Below are positions 1 to 8,927 of a stretch of DNA of 64,000 nt, one piece after another (within the stretch, counting starts at the first letter, position 1; each line of letters starts with the position of its first letter). The notes below the pieces were generated by a model, which worked only from the letters and a program-made list of their open reading frames with translations, did no database searches and had not been told where the DNA came from. A program made the translations under genes and the position numbers. This DNA comes from Flavihumibacter sp. ZG627 (lineage in GTDB: Bacteria; Bacteroidota; Bacteroidia; Chitinophagales; Chitinophagaceae). The DNA lies in contig NZ_JPHF01000006.1 of assembly GCF_000814325.1 (NCBI RefSeq), forward strand, positions 142,267 through 206,266. The letters are read 5' to 3'.

Positions 1-522
1 ACTTCACCTATCCGCCGCTATCCCGATGTATTGGTTCATCGCGTCTTGCAGGAGTTGCTGGATGGCAAGGTGCAGCCTGATAAAAAGATGGAAGAGAAAT
101 GCAAGCATAGCAGTGAGCGCGAACGTGCTGCCATGGAAGCAGAACGCGCAGGTAACAAATACAAACAGGTGGAATACCTGCAGAATTTCCTGGGTGATGA
201 ATTTGATGCAGTCATCAGTGGCGTTTCTTCTTTTGGTTTCTGGGCGGAAACAGTAGAACATAAATGTGAAGGACTTGTAAGCATTGCCAGCTTGTCTGAA
301 TACGATGATTTCCGCCATGTGGAAACAGATTATATGCTTGCTGGCCGGCGAAGTGGTCGCACTTTCCGTATGGGCGATAAAATTCGCATAAGGGTAGTAG
401 CGGCTAATCTTGATAAACGCCAGCTCGATTATGAATGGGTCATCACCACCGCATTAAAAGAAGATACAGGATCTGGAGAACATCTGCAAAGAGTCGCAAA
501 AAAAAGCAGGAAAAAGAAATAA
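1..522 (+). CDS. rnr: Ribonuclease R, C-terminal part (5' end outside window)
   Basis: This is the end of a processive 3'-5' exoribonuclease that degrades structured RNA and takes part in rRNA and mRNA turnover. The reading frame is open from the first base. Its first visible residues, TSPIRRYPDVLVHR, are the conserved end of the RNB catalytic domain. An S1 RNA-binding domain follows at about residues 60-145 of the visible part (GVSSFGFW, GDKIRIRVV), and the protein ends in a basic tail (KKSRKKK) typical of RNase R. RNase II would lack such a tail. The start codon, cold-shock domains and catalytic aspartates lie upstream of the window, so integrity of the whole gene cannot be judged. It is 79 bp upstream of rluF on the same strand, but rluF has its own promoter box. 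Confidence 0.93.
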   Translation, partial: TSPIRRYPDVLVHRVLQELLDGKVQPDKKMEEKCKHSSERERAAMEAERAGNKYKQVEYLQNFLGDEFDAVISGVSSFGFWAETVEHKCEGLVSIASLSEYDDFRHVETDYMLAGRRSGRTFRMGDKIRIRVVAANLDKRQLDYEWVITTALKEDTGSGEHLQRVAKKSRKKK

Positions 523-589
523 TACACTGCTGAAAATTAGATTGAGCAGGCTCAGCCGAAACAATGAATAGAATCAGCGCCGTTGACGG

Positions 590-597
590 TATCTTTG
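590..597 (+). promoter_or_regulatory. Bacteroidota -7 promoter box of rluF
   Basis: TATCTTTG matches the Bacteroidota -7 consensus TAnnTTTG exactly. It lies 4 nt before the ATG at 602. The same box and 4-nt gap occur before the Smr-domain gene, and the same gap separates the rnpB box from the first base of the RNase P P1 helix. If that spacing marks the start site, rluF mRNA begins at or next to its AUG and is leaderless. I see no clear -33 TTG at the usual distance. Confidence 0.55.
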
Positions 598-601
598 TGC
601 A

Positions 602-1672
602 ATGGACCAGTCAATCAGTCTTAATAAGTTTATCAGTGATACAGGATATTGTTCGCGCAGGGAAGCCGATGAACTTATCACAGCAGGAAGAGTATTGATC
701 AATAATAAAACCGCCCGGCTGGGAAACCGCTACAAGCACGGCGACCAGGTGGAGGTAGATGGCAGCCTCATTACCATTGATAACAGGGAAAAACTGATTT
801 ATATCGCTTTCAATAAACCTCTTGGAATTACAACTACCACCGAGGAACATATTAAAGGGAATATTATCAGTTATATCAATTTCCCCAAGAGGATCTTCCC
901 GATCGGCAGGCTTGACAAAGATTCAGAGGGACTAATATTTCTGACAAATGACGGCGATATCGTCAATAAACTCCTGCGCGCAGGCAATGCTCACGAGAAA
1001 GAATACATTGTTAGGGTCAATAAGACTATCACACCTGGTTTTGCGGAAAAGATGGCAGCAGGTATTCCAATGCTTGGAACGGTTACTCTCCCCTGTAAGG
1101 TTGTAGTAACCGGCAGGCAAAGTTTCCGGATCGTACTAACGCAGGGATTAAACCGCCAGATCAGGAGGATGTGTGAGTTCCTTGGTTATAATGTTGAGGG
1201 ATTACAACGTGTCCGGATCATGAATGTTCGCATCGACAAACTAGCCCCTGGCAAATGGCGTTATCTCAGTGATGCTGAAATCACTTTGTTAAAGGAATCG
1301 GTTAAAGATTCTTCAGGCCAGGCCGTTAAGAATGCCAGGTTCAGGGAGCCCGCTACAAAATCAACAACCTCTAAAAAGAAAGGTAGTTTTAACCGATCCG
1401 GCGAAAAGGAAGTAGGGGCTGATAAATCAAAGCGATCCAATTCCACCAAACACGCAGGCACCAGCAGAAAATCATCACCCGGCAGGAATGCTGTTGCTGA
1501 AAAGAAAGCTGATTTTCAAAAGAAAGCAAAGGCAGCTAAAAAGGCTTTAACACCGGCGAAAACAGGATCCAATACAAAAACAGCAGCAACAAAAAAAGCC
1601 GGCAGCAAACCTCCCTTAACAGAGAAAAAACCATTAGGTAAATACAAGGCATTCCGTCAGAAAGGCAAATAG
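602..1672 (+). CDS. rluF: 23S rRNA pseudouridine synthase, RluF type, with Lys-rich tail
   Basis: The product converts a uridine in 23S rRNA to pseudouridine (U2604 in E. coli for RluF); the assignment is from family resemblance. An S4 RNA-binding domain occupies about residues 5-65 (NKFISDTGYCSRREAD). The RsuA/RluB/E/F catalytic domain covers about 66-230, with the catalytic aspartate in GRLDKDSEGL (D105) and the QGLNRQIRRM motif. From about residue 235 to 356 the protein is low complexity and rich in Lys, Ala and Ser, roughly 120 residues beyond the usual end. Such tails are seen on other Bacteroidota S4 pseudouridine synthases and probably bind RNA. ATG 602 sits 4 nt after a good -7 box. 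The gene converges on the DUF2207 gene with only 3 bp between stop codons. Confidence 0.9.
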   Translation: MDQSISLNKFISDTGYCSRREADELITAGRVLINNKTARLGNRYKHGDQVEVDGSLITIDNREKLIYIAFNKPLGITTTTEEHIKGNIISYINFPKRIFPIGRLDKDSEGLIFLTNDGDIVNKLLRAGNAHEKEYIVRVNKTITPGFAEKMAAGIPMLGTVTLPCKVVVTGRQSFRIVLTQGLNRQIRRMCEFLGYNVEGLQRVRIMNVRIDKLAPGKWRYLSDAEITLLKESVKDSSGQAVKNARFREPATKSTTSKKKGSFNRSGEKEVGADKSKRSNSTKHAGTSRKSSPGRNAVAEKKADFQKKAKAAKKALTPAKTGSNTKTAATKKAGSKPPLTEKKPLGKYKAFRQKGK

Positions 1673-1675
1673 AAG

Positions 1676-3820
1676 CTACCATCCGCCACCACCGCCACCA
1701 CCGCCCCCGCCACCACTGGAACCTCCACCTCCTGAACCACCACTACTACTGCTGGGCGGAGTAGAGGCTGATGAAATAGTGCCAGTTAATCCCGATGATA
1801 TGCTCTTGCTCAGATCACTCATGGTGAAACTTCTTCCAAAATTACTTCCCGTATGAAAATATGCTGGCTTGTATCCACCCGCTATTGCATCCTGAAGCAT
1901 CTTATCAAACTTGGATGCCCATTCATTCTCAACTTTTAATGCAATGGCATAAGGAAGGTATTTTTCAAACAGATCCAGCGTTTTTTCGGGAGGGGTTAGT
2001 TGATTGTAAATATTTTGTTCTGCTTCCTTCAGGTATATGCGGAACCCTTCTATATGATCAGTAATATTCCGACCTTCTTCGGTATATGCACTCATGATCC
2101 TGGAGAATACAAGCTGCACAATTATCATCAATATGATCATCATTATACTGAAGTAAACAAGCGGCAAAGAAAAATAAGCAGTATTGAAAATAAAGGCAAG
2201 GATAATTGCCAACACCAGTATAGCCGCACCCAGCCATAAATAACCTTTGTTAAGTACAAACATGCCTTTGAAACTATTTTTTCTCCCGGAACGGATCAGG
2301 AAGCGACTTTTTAATGATTCTTCCAGTTTTGTGTTAAGTGTTTTGAGTTTGCTGTTATACGTTCCTTTGGAAGCTGTTTCCCCATAAATGTCTTCAATAT
2401 TAAATCCATATCGGTCAGCAGGCATATTTTGGGTTTCCTTTTTTCCCTCTAATTCAGGTTTATTGAACCGGTATTCTGTTACAGGAAATATTTTTCCTTT
2501 TTTATTGACATCAATTTCAAGTTGCCGGTGAACCGCTGCATCTACAAGTGTTGCAGCAAACAAATGCGATCCGAACTGCTGTTCCAATAAATAACCCGTA
2601 TCTGCTGGACTAAATGCCGGAGGAGGTTCAAACTGGGGGTAGATTGTGCCTTTAAGTGGATCACGGCCCCTGCGTTTCCATGTTCTGTAATAAAACAAAA
2701 ACAAACCACTGAACAGTAATAATAATACCGGGATTATGTAATTACTTAGCACCAGATCAATAAAATTATCTGCCTTGCCGGGCGGTAGCAATACACCCTT
2801 TTTAATACTTGCAGCAACTGTCAGACCTTCTCTTGATTCAAACCTTCGCTTTCCCCAAAAAAGGATAGACCTATCATTCTCCAGCATTCCTGAACATTCC
2901 TTTTCCGTAGATCCCTGTATCCCTGTATAACAGTTCCATTCAAAAATCCTGGACTGATCCGGAAAAAGAATACTGCAGGATATGCTGTCAGCAGAAAAAA
3001 CCCATCCATTGCCGTTTACATTCCAATAAAATTCATCTTTGTCGGGGTGGAAAATAAGCTGACGCCTTGTTTCATAATCAATTCGATAATCATACTTCCC
3101 CTCTGGCAATAACAGGTCTTTGCGACCAATCATTATTCGGCTTCCATTATACAATGCTTCGCTTATATATGGTTCCGGTGCACCATTTTTAAGTACAGCA
3201 TTCAGGTGGAAGCCTGTTCGTGTCCATAATCCATCAGGTTTCAGATATCGTGTTGGGAAATCGCGCACAATGCCTCTTTGTATATCATCATTAACTGAGC
3301 CATTGCTGCCATTTCCATTATATACACTAATAAACTCACTCACTTTGATCGTTCCGTCTTTTTCAATCCTTATTTCGGAATGAAATGAAAGGATACGGTC
3401 GCTATTGTCTTTTATGAAAAGAGGATAAAAGTTGTCGGGATATTCAAATGCCCTTTCAATGGCTTCTGCTGCTGCCGAAAGATAAGCCTGTCTCGCTTTT
3501 TGAAAACCGCTGCTCCCTACAGAAGTTTCACTGTAATTATTATCAAGATGGGTGTACGGGTTTTGTAATAGAGCCTGCATTAGTTCAGAAAAGCGACTCC
3601 TTGATTTTGGGTAATTCATCCTGATCTCTTCTGCACTAAGAGATCTTTTGGCGCCAATTATTATGGCTTTTTCCAGGATCATGCTATCAAAATCGGCCGC
3701 ACTGATAAACCTGTCTGATATTTCTGAATTGGCAAACTGCGCACCCGCACAAACTGACGTTGTCAATAGCCATCCCATTAAAAGACAGCGGAGGAAATTA
3801 ATATGACATAGTATGTTCAT
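1676..3820 (-). CDS. DUF2207 membrane protein with poly-Gly tail
   Basis: Predicted inner-membrane protein of the DUF2207 family, function unknown. It has an N-terminal signal segment (about residues 5-27), a large extracytoplasmic region beginning near residue 160 (the conserved RIEKDGTIKVSEF stretch), one membrane helix near 357-377 followed by a positive WKRRGRDP loop, two more helices near 528-575, and a Gly/Ser-rich tail of about 25 residues ending in Gly-Trp. Such Gly-rich tails recur in DUF2207 and TPM proteins found with LemA. LemA lies 3 bp upstream on the same strand, and LemA-DUF2207 pairing is a recognised arrangement, so the two probably act together in the envelope. The ATG gives the signal peptide directly. 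Substrate and activity are unknown. Confidence 0.85.
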   Translation of the reverse strand: MNILCHINFLRCLLMGWLLTTSVCAGAQFANSEISDRFISAADFDSMILEKAIIIGAKRSLSAEEIRMNYPKSRSRFSELMQALLQNPYTHLDNNYSETSVGSSGFQKARQAYLSAAAEAIERAFEYPDNFYPLFIKDNSDRILSFHSEIRIEKDGTIKVSEFISVYNGNGSNGSVNDDIQRGIVRDFPTRYLKPDGLWTRTGFHLNAVLKNGAPEPYISEALYNGSRIMIGRKDLLLPEGKYDYRIDYETRRQLIFHPDKDEFYWNVNGNGWVFSADSISCSILFPDQSRIFEWNCYTGIQGSTEKECSGMLENDRSILFWGKRRFESREGLTVAASIKKGVLLPPGKADNFIDLVLSNYIIPVLLLLFSGLFLFYYRTWKRRGRDPLKGTIYPQFEPPPAFSPADTGYLLEQQFGSHLFAATLVDAAVHRQLEIDVNKKGKIFPVTEYRFNKPELEGKKETQNMPADRYGFNIEDIYGETASKGTYNSKLKTLNTKLEESLKSRFLIRSGRKNSFKGMFVLNKGYLWLGAAILVLAIILAFIFNTAYFSLPLVYFSIMMIILMIIVQLVFSRIMSAYTEEGRNITDHIEGFRIYLKEAEQNIYNQLTPPEKTLDLFEKYLPYAIALKVENEWASKFDKMLQDAIAGGYKPAYFHTGSNFGRSFTMSDLSKSISSGLTGTISSASTPPSSSSGGSGGGGSSGGGGGGGGGGGW

Positions 3821-3823
3821 ACT

Positions 3824-4378
3824 TCACCTGAAACTAACCTTAGGTACTGCAGTGGCCGTGCGTTCTTCCTCAAAGAATACTTCTTCTCTGAAACCGAATA
3901 TTCCTGCAACAATATTTCCGGGGAAAGTTGCAACAGACTGATTGTAATTGCGAACTGTACCATTATAATAACGACGGCTCTGGTTCAGTTTGGTTTCCAT
4001 TTCAGTCAGATCATTCTGCAGGTTGATAAAATTCTGGCTGGCTTTGAGGTCGGGGTATTGTTCCGCTAATGCAAAAAAATCTACCAGCGCCCTGTTCATA
4101 CCATTGGTTGCCTCGATCTGCTCTGCCGGCGTTCCGGCCTGCATACTTTTATTTCTCCACTTTACAACTTCTGTTAACGTGCTGCTTTCATGTAAAGCAT
4201 AGCCTTTAACTGTTTCCACGAGATTGGGAATAAGATCATTCCTCTGCTGCAGGAAAGTACCTATTCCACTCCATCCTTCACGCACAAGTATCCGCAACCT
4301 GGTTAGCTTGTTATACAAGAAAACCACTAGCAGAATCATCAATACAATTACTATTATAATGATCGTTAGAGTTGACAT
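3824..4378 (-). CDS. lemA: LemA family protein
   Basis: Small membrane-anchored protein with one N-terminal helix (about residues 4-22, rich in Ile, Val and Leu) and a long helical body. The conserved LemA core is visible: VREGWSGIGTFLQQRNDLIPNL near residues 32-53, then NMRAL-type positions around NRALVDFFALAEQYPDLKAS and the FPGNIVAG segment near the C terminus. At 184 residues it has normal family length. The molecular function of LemA is not established; the family is linked to envelope stress and often neighbours TPM or DUF2207 proteins. Here it lies 3 bp before a DUF2207 gene and 22 bp after the amidase gene, all on the minus strand, so the three may be co-transcribed. Confidence 0.92.
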   Translation of the reverse strand: MSTLTIIIIVIVLMILLVVFLYNKLTRLRILVREGWSGIGTFLQQRNDLIPNLVETVKGYALHESSTLTEVVKWRNKSMQAGTPAEQIEATNGMNRALVDFFALAEQYPDLKASQNFINLQNDLTEMETKLNQSRRYYNGTVRNYNQSVATFPGNIVAGIFGFREEVFFEEERTATAVPKVSFR

Positions 4379-4400
4379 TTGAGTATTATTTCAGGGTTAA

Positions 4401-6035
4401 TCAGGACAGAGATTCTAATTGTGTTTTGTAGGTTGGAAGTTGCCTGTTTTTTGTTGCCTGTTCATAGGAATAGGCAAGAGAAAGGAGGGTAGGTTCTGAA
4501 TACGCCGGACCATAAAAAGAAAGACCAACGGGCAATCCGTAAACCATTCCACAGGGTACTGTAATATGCGGATATCCCGAAGAAGCTGCAGGTGCAGTAA
4601 GGAATACATCACCCCACCGGTCGCCATACCAGAGGTCAATACTACAGGCCGGTCCCATTGTTAATCCCGATATGGCATCCAGCTTGTGTTCTTTTAGTAT
4701 CCCGTCAATGATGACTTGCGATCCCTTGTGTGAATTTTTTAAAGCATCCTTATATTCTTTAGTATCGAGTGTGCCTAATGCTTCACAAGCTTCCAGTGTT
4801 TCCTGTTTAAAATATGGCATGGCACGATCTTCATTCGCCTTGTTGAATTCGATAACTTCTTTTAGTGATTTGATCTTAGCATTAGCGTTCGCGAGGTATT
4901 TATTTAAGCCAGCCTTGAACTCGTATTTCAAAACATTGTACTCATCATTGCCAAGATCATTGATGCGCTTCAGATAGCTCACCTCTATTACTTCGGCTCC
5001 CTTCGAACGCAGAACATCCTTAGCCTTCGCAAGTAAAGCATGCATATAATGGTTCTTTCCTGGCAATTCTTTCTCAATACCAATTCTTTTCCCTTTCAGG
5101 CCCTCTGTATCCAGAAATTTGGTATAGTCCTCTAATTTTTTTCCTTCGCTGGTGCGGGTTATTTCATCGTTTTCATCAATGCCTGTAAGCACCCCCAGTA
5201 GAATTGCCGTGTCGCGTACTGTCCTGGCCATAGGCCCTGCTGTATCCTGCGTATGGGAAATGGGAATGATACCAGTTCTGCTCACCAGACCAACGGTTGG
5301 CTTAAGTCCAACGATTCCGCTAACAGCAGCAGGACAAGTGATTGATCCGTCTGTTTCTGTTCCAATAGCCACAACGCAAAGATTTGCAGAAGGAGCAACT
5401 CCTGATCCTGAACTTGATCCGCAAGGGTTATGAGTGAGCAGGTAGGCACTCTTTGTTTGCCCGCCTCTGCTACTCCAGCCCGAGCAGGAACTGGTGGATC
5501 TGAAATTGGCCCATTCTGAGAGATTGGTCTTACCTAATATAACGGCACCGGCCAGTCGCAGTTGCTTTACGATAAATGCATCTTCCTTAGCTATATGTCC
5601 CTCCAATGCCAATGACCCGGCCGTTGTCTGCATCTTATCTGCCGTATCTATATTATCCTTGATCAAAACGGGAATACCATGCAGGCTACCCCTTATATTA
5701 CCGGCTTTTCTTTCATTATCCATTTCTGCTGCAATGGATAAAGCATCAGGGTTTATTTCTATTATGGAATTTAATTTTGGCCCCGATTTGTCAATTTGCA
5801 GGATCCTGTCAAGGTACAATTGCGTTATGGACACGGCGGTCATGCTACCTTCCTTCATCTTCTGTTGTAAATCCTCGATGGTGATTTCCATTAAGGGGAA
5901 GCTATCTTGAGGGGATGCGATATCCTTAACACTGGATTCAGCCCCTTTCTTGCTTTCTTTGCATGCTCCCAAAGAAAAAGCGGAAACCGAGAGACCGGCG
6001 AGTGACCCGTTCCATAGAAAATTTCGTCTGTTCAT
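4401..6035 (-). CDS. Amidase signature enzyme, exported (Tat/lipoprotein-like leader)
   Basis: Amidase-signature hydrolase acting on a carboxamide; the substrate is unknown. The Ser-cisSer-Lys triad is in place: K126 in IPVLIKDNID, a serine of the GSSSGSG loop at 207-209, and S231 in GTETDGSITCPA. The N terminus begins MNRRNF and leads to LGAC at residues 22-25. It resembles a Tat signal followed by a lipobox, suggesting a periplasmic lipoprotein rather than the cytosolic GatA subunit. No gatB or gatC is nearby, and the leader argues against a tRNA amidotransferase role. The length of 544 residues is normal for exported amidases in Bacteroidota. It precedes lemA on the same strand. Confidence 0.88.
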   Translation of the reverse strand: MNRRNFLWNGSLAGLSVSAFSLGACKESKKGAESSVKDIASPQDSFPLMEITIEDLQQKMKEGSMTAVSITQLYLDRILQIDKSGPKLNSIIEINPDALSIAAEMDNERKAGNIRGSLHGIPVLIKDNIDTADKMQTTAGSLALEGHIAKEDAFIVKQLRLAGAVILGKTNLSEWANFRSTSSCSGWSSRGGQTKSAYLLTHNPCGSSSGSGVAPSANLCVVAIGTETDGSITCPAAVSGIVGLKPTVGLVSRTGIIPISHTQDTAGPMARTVRDTAILLGVLTGIDENDEITRTSEGKKLEDYTKFLDTEGLKGKRIGIEKELPGKNHYMHALLAKAKDVLRSKGAEVIEVSYLKRINDLGNDEYNVLKYEFKAGLNKYLANANAKIKSLKEVIEFNKANEDRAMPYFKQETLEACEALGTLDTKEYKDALKNSHKGSQVIIDGILKEHKLDAISGLTMGPACSIDLWYGDRWGDVFLTAPAASSGYPHITVPCGMVYGLPVGLSFYGPAYSEPTLLSLAYSYEQATKNRQLPTYKTQLESLS

Positions 6036-6247
6036 TCTGGTTGGTTGGTATTAGAATTAATTCAATATAAGAAAAATCAACCTGCTCAAAGTAGAAAAAT
6101 GGGGAAGCCATCGAGCATGATTTTCCACATTCAGGTAAAAAATTCCGCGACTATCCTATCATTCTTAGCCATTTAATACAAGAGAACCGCTGGCCCGGAG
6201 TTTGAATTATAAGTGTAGGTTTTTCATAGGATATTGGATTATAAAAC

Positions 6248-6279
6248 GGGCTGTATTTCTATACTGGCCCTTTTTTTTT
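6248..6279. terminator. Possible bidirectional terminator hairpin
   Basis: GGGC-GTAT pairs with ATAC-GCCC around a 4-nt loop, with a small asymmetric bulge. Nine T residues follow on the plus strand, and GTTTTAT follows on the minus strand. On the minus strand it would end transcription from the YjbR remnant. No plus-strand gene reads into it. Confidence 0.4.
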
Positions 6280-6281
6280 GC

Positions 6282-6495
6282 CTACACACCCAGTTCCTTC
6301 CGGGTTTTTGCAGGTAGTTTATTCCTCAAATGATTCTTCAGGCACTTTAAAAGTTGCATTTACAGGCACCTCATCAGGCGAACTGATCAGGAACATTTTA
6401 CCCCCCACATTAAAACATAGGTGTGATTCCCATTTTATATCTTCTGTAACTGCAGGAAGTGAAAGGCATATTTCACGTATAAGGTCTATTATCAT
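6282..6495 (-). pseudogene. Remnant of a MmcQ/YjbR family gene with internal deletion
   Basis: Read on the minus strand from ATG 6495, the frame encodes a typical YjbR/MmcQ N terminus (ICLSLPAVTEDIKWE, then CFNVGGKMFLI and VPEESFEE) and stops at 6319 after 58 residues. Full-length family members have about 115 residues. Directly downstream, in another frame, the sequence reads KLPAKTRKELGV and then stops at 6282; this resembles the usual YjbR C terminus (a KLPKK...EL motif). The middle of the domain, some 40-45 residues, is missing. The simplest reading is an internal deletion plus frameshift. The 58-residue frame might still be translated, but it lacks half of the fold. YjbR-like proteins are small single-domain proteins, sometimes described as DNA-binding. 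Confidence 0.7.
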
Positions 6496-6559
6496 CGGTC
6501 TCCATTAAAAATGCCCCGCAGCTTTCACTACAGGGCATTGTTCAAGATAGTTATTTATA

Positions 6560-7891
6560 TCAAATGTATTTTGTTTTACCTGGAACCGCGATAGGATAGA
6601 ATCCATCTGCATCTGGCAATACCGGGGGTGCTGCATCCCAGGCAAATGTTTTGGGCATGATATCCAGCCCACTGTTAAGCGCCTTATCCATATCAATGAT
6701 CTGACCGCTATAAGTTGCCATTCGGCCAAGGATAGAGGTCATTGTGCTATGAGCCCCATTTTCAGCATCTTCAAATTTGTATTGACCCTTAGCTATAGCA
6801 GCAAATAATTCATCATGCTCAGTCTGGTATGGATTATTTTCTGTTTTTGAATCAAACTTATACAGGGTTTTGCCTTTGCTGTCAGCAACCATACCTGCTC
6901 CGCAATGTATTTTACCTTTTGTTCCGATCAGCAATTCATCCACGCGACTCATAGTTCCCGGGATATGACGGCACTGGCTGTTCAGAATAGTGCCATCGGC
7001 ATAGGTGAATTCTACAAAGTGATGATCAAATATCTCTCCATGATCCTTTCCTTTACGTACCTGTCTGCCTCCCATACCCTGTGCCTTAACGGGGTACGCT
7101 CCTTTGAACCAGTTTACAACGTCAAGATTATGGATATGCTGCTCTGTGATATGGTCACCACATAGCCAGTTGAAATAATACCAGTTGCGCATCTGGTATT
7201 CCATTTCAGTTTGTCCAGCCTTACGCCCCCTTACCCATACACCATCATTATTCCACCATGCCTGGGCAGAAGTAATATCACCTATCTGGTCCTTACGTTT
7301 GAAAAGTTCGCGGTAAGAGTTCTGGTAATGTCTCTGAAGACCTACAACTACATTCAGTTTTTTCTGCTTTGCCACAGCTGCTGCTTTTAATACTCGCTGA
7401 ACACCAGTGGGGTCAACGGCAACAGGTTTTTCCATGAATACATGTTTGCCCTGTTTGATGGCTTCTTCAAAATGAATGGGACGGAATCCGGGAGGAGTGC
7501 ATAGTATTACTACATCAGCAAGCGGAATGGCTTTAAGATAGCCATCGAATCCTGTGAATTTTCTTTCTTCCGGAACATCGATCTTTGCAAGCACAGCCGC
7601 ATTATCAGCTAGCTCTTCCCCAATGCTTTTATAGCAATTATCAATATTGTCGCGGAATGCATCAGCCATTGCTACCAGCTTAACATTCTGCTTCGAAAGA
7701 AGCGCCTGGATAGCGGCACCAGTTCCTCTTCCGCCACATCCCACCAATACTACCTTAATAGTATCTTCACTTCCGGAAAAAAAATTGGCATGTGACATGA
7801 GTGGGGCTGCAATAATTCCACCTGTCAGGAGGCTGGATTGTTTTACAAATTCCCGGCGGGAATTTGTACGGTTTTTGGCATCGTTAGACAT
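6560..7891 (-). CDS. Gfo/Idh/MocA family oxidoreductase with Tat leader
   Basis: NAD(P)-dependent sugar or inositol dehydrogenase of the Gfo/Idh/MocA superfamily. The leader contains NSRREFVKQSSLLTGG, a twin-arginine signal, so the enzyme is probably exported, as many Bacteroidota members are. The Rossmann motif is VVLVGCGGRGTG, and the EKP motif characteristic of the family is in MEKPVAVDPTG. The segment HIHNLDVVNWFKGAYP carries the usual active-site histidine region. I place the start at ATG 7891 because the Tat motif then sits at residues 9-18. A longer frame upstream would overlap the 3' end of the preceding gene and adds no conserved sequence. This gives 443 residues. It follows the FGE-fold gene by 28 bp. 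The true substrate is unknown. Confidence 0.88.
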   Translation of the reverse strand: MSNDAKNRTNSRREFVKQSSLLTGGIIAAPLMSHANFFSGSEDTIKVVLVGCGGRGTGAAIQALLSKQNVKLVAMADAFRDNIDNCYKSIGEELADNAAVLAKIDVPEERKFTGFDGYLKAIPLADVVILCTPPGFRPIHFEEAIKQGKHVFMEKPVAVDPTGVQRVLKAAAVAKQKKLNVVVGLQRHYQNSYRELFKRKDQIGDITSAQAWWNNDGVWVRGRKAGQTEMEYQMRNWYYFNWLCGDHITEQHIHNLDVVNWFKGAYPVKAQGMGGRQVRKGKDHGEIFDHHFVEFTYADGTILNSQCRHIPGTMSRVDELLIGTKGKIHCGAGMVADSKGKTLYKFDSKTENNPYQTEHDELFAAIAKGQYKFEDAENGAHSTMTSILGRMATYSGQIIDMDKALNSGLDIMPKTFAWDAAPPVLPDADGFYPIAVPGKTKYI

Positions 7892-7919
7892 CTTGCTTGT
7901 TTGTTTATGGTGATCTAAG

Positions 7920-8882
7920 TTAATGCTGAAGGTATTCATCAAAAAATGCATTTGCTGCAGAAGGCGAGGGTTGTTCCAGTGGACGGATAATCCGGAAGCC
8001 GATAAAGCTGCCTTCGGTAAGCCACCAGGGACTTTTTGGTATCTGCGGATCACGGCGGTTCCATGCGGCAACAGATTTTATCCTGTTGGCTGATCTCAGT
8101 TCAATTGCTTCACTATTATAGCCACCACCCTTAAGCGTTTTTGGATAACGGGAAGCATTAAACGTTGTTTTTGGGTCTTTGGTTTTATCAGTCAGGCCTT
8201 CCTGAGGGTCAGAATAATAATGGTCAAGGGTCCATTCGGCAACATTCCCCATCATATCATAAAGTCCCCATGCATTCGGTTTCTTTGTTCCCGATTTATG
8301 GAATTTATTCTGGCTATTGGCGTTGTACCATGCATACTGGTCAAGCTCTTTCTCACTGGAGCCAAAAAAATAGCTGTCATTGCTCCCTGCCCGGCAGGCA
8401 TATTCCCATTCTGCCTCTGTAGGAAGTCGATAAAAAACACCGGTTTTATTATAGAGCCAGCGGCAATACATAAGAGCAGATTGCTGGCTCATACTATTTA
8501 CAGGATAGCCTCCCTCTTTTCCCATTCCTAAACTAAAATCTATATACTGCGGACTTGGCCTTGTGATAGCATCCACATCAGAATTCTGGCTGATAGATTC
8601 ATCTTTGTAAAAAACATCAAAAGCATCGCGACTTACTTCCATAGACGCCATCCAGAAGGGTGATATACTTACTTGTCGCCTGGGTGCTTCATCTGTTTCA
8701 TGACCTTTCTCTGTAGGATCCGATCCCATCGTGAAGGATCCGCCAGTAATGGGTACCATGGTGAAACTGATTGAACTTCCAGGAATGATTTGCTGATAGG
8801 TACGGAATGAATCCACGGGATTCTGGGCGGCAACAGTGAGCGTTGCCAGGGAGCCGCCAATAAATAAAAATAGCTCTTTCAA
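7920..8882 (-). CDS. Formylglycine-generating-enzyme fold protein, non-catalytic type
   Basis: Secreted protein of the FGE-sulfatase (SUMF1) fold, about 320 residues. A signal peptide ends near residue 19 (TLTVAAQ). The fold is recognisable from FTMGSDPTEKGHETDEAPRR, LPTEAEWEYACRAG near residue 160, the NAWGLYDMMGNVAEWT motif, and the C-terminal FIGFRIIRP. The paired active-site cysteines that true formylglycine-generating enzymes carry near the C terminus are absent: the corresponding LKGGGYNSEAIELRSANR stretch has none. So it is more likely structural or ligand-binding, like the gliding-motility lipoproteins GldJ and GldK that share this fold, though gldLMN are not near. The start codon is TTG at 8882. 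It lies between apbE and the Gfo/Idh gene on the same strand. Confidence 0.85.
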   Translation of the reverse strand: MKELFLFIGGSLATLTVAAQNPVDSFRTYQQIIPGSSISFTMVPITGGSFTMGSDPTEKGHETDEAPRRQVSISPFWMASMEVSRDAFDVFYKDESISQNSDVDAITRPSPQYIDFSLGMGKEGGYPVNSMSQQSALMYCRWLYNKTGVFYRLPTEAEWEYACRAGSNDSYFFGSSEKELDQYAWYNANSQNKFHKSGTKKPNAWGLYDMMGNVAEWTLDHYYSDPQEGLTDKTKDPKTTFNASRYPKTLKGGGYNSEAIELRSANRIKSVAAWNRRDPQIPKSPWWLTEGSFIGFRIIRPLEQPSPSAANAFFDEYLQH

Positions 8883-8927
8883 AATTGCTTGTTTAAAAAA
8901 CCAATTTAGTTCATTTTCGGTAAGTGT

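Noticed and set aside
1676..1750. CCACCGCC-rich stretch as a tandem DNA repeat
   Set aside because: It is explained by the poly-Gly tail codons of the DUF2207 protein.
4401..6035. GatA subunit of the Glu-tRNA(Gln) amidotransferase
   Set aside because: An export leader with lipobox and the absence of gatB/gatC argue for an exported amidase.
7892..8071. 60-codon N-terminal extension of the Gfo/Idh gene
   Set aside because: It overlaps the 3' end of the FGE-fold gene and would bury the Tat signal inside the protein.
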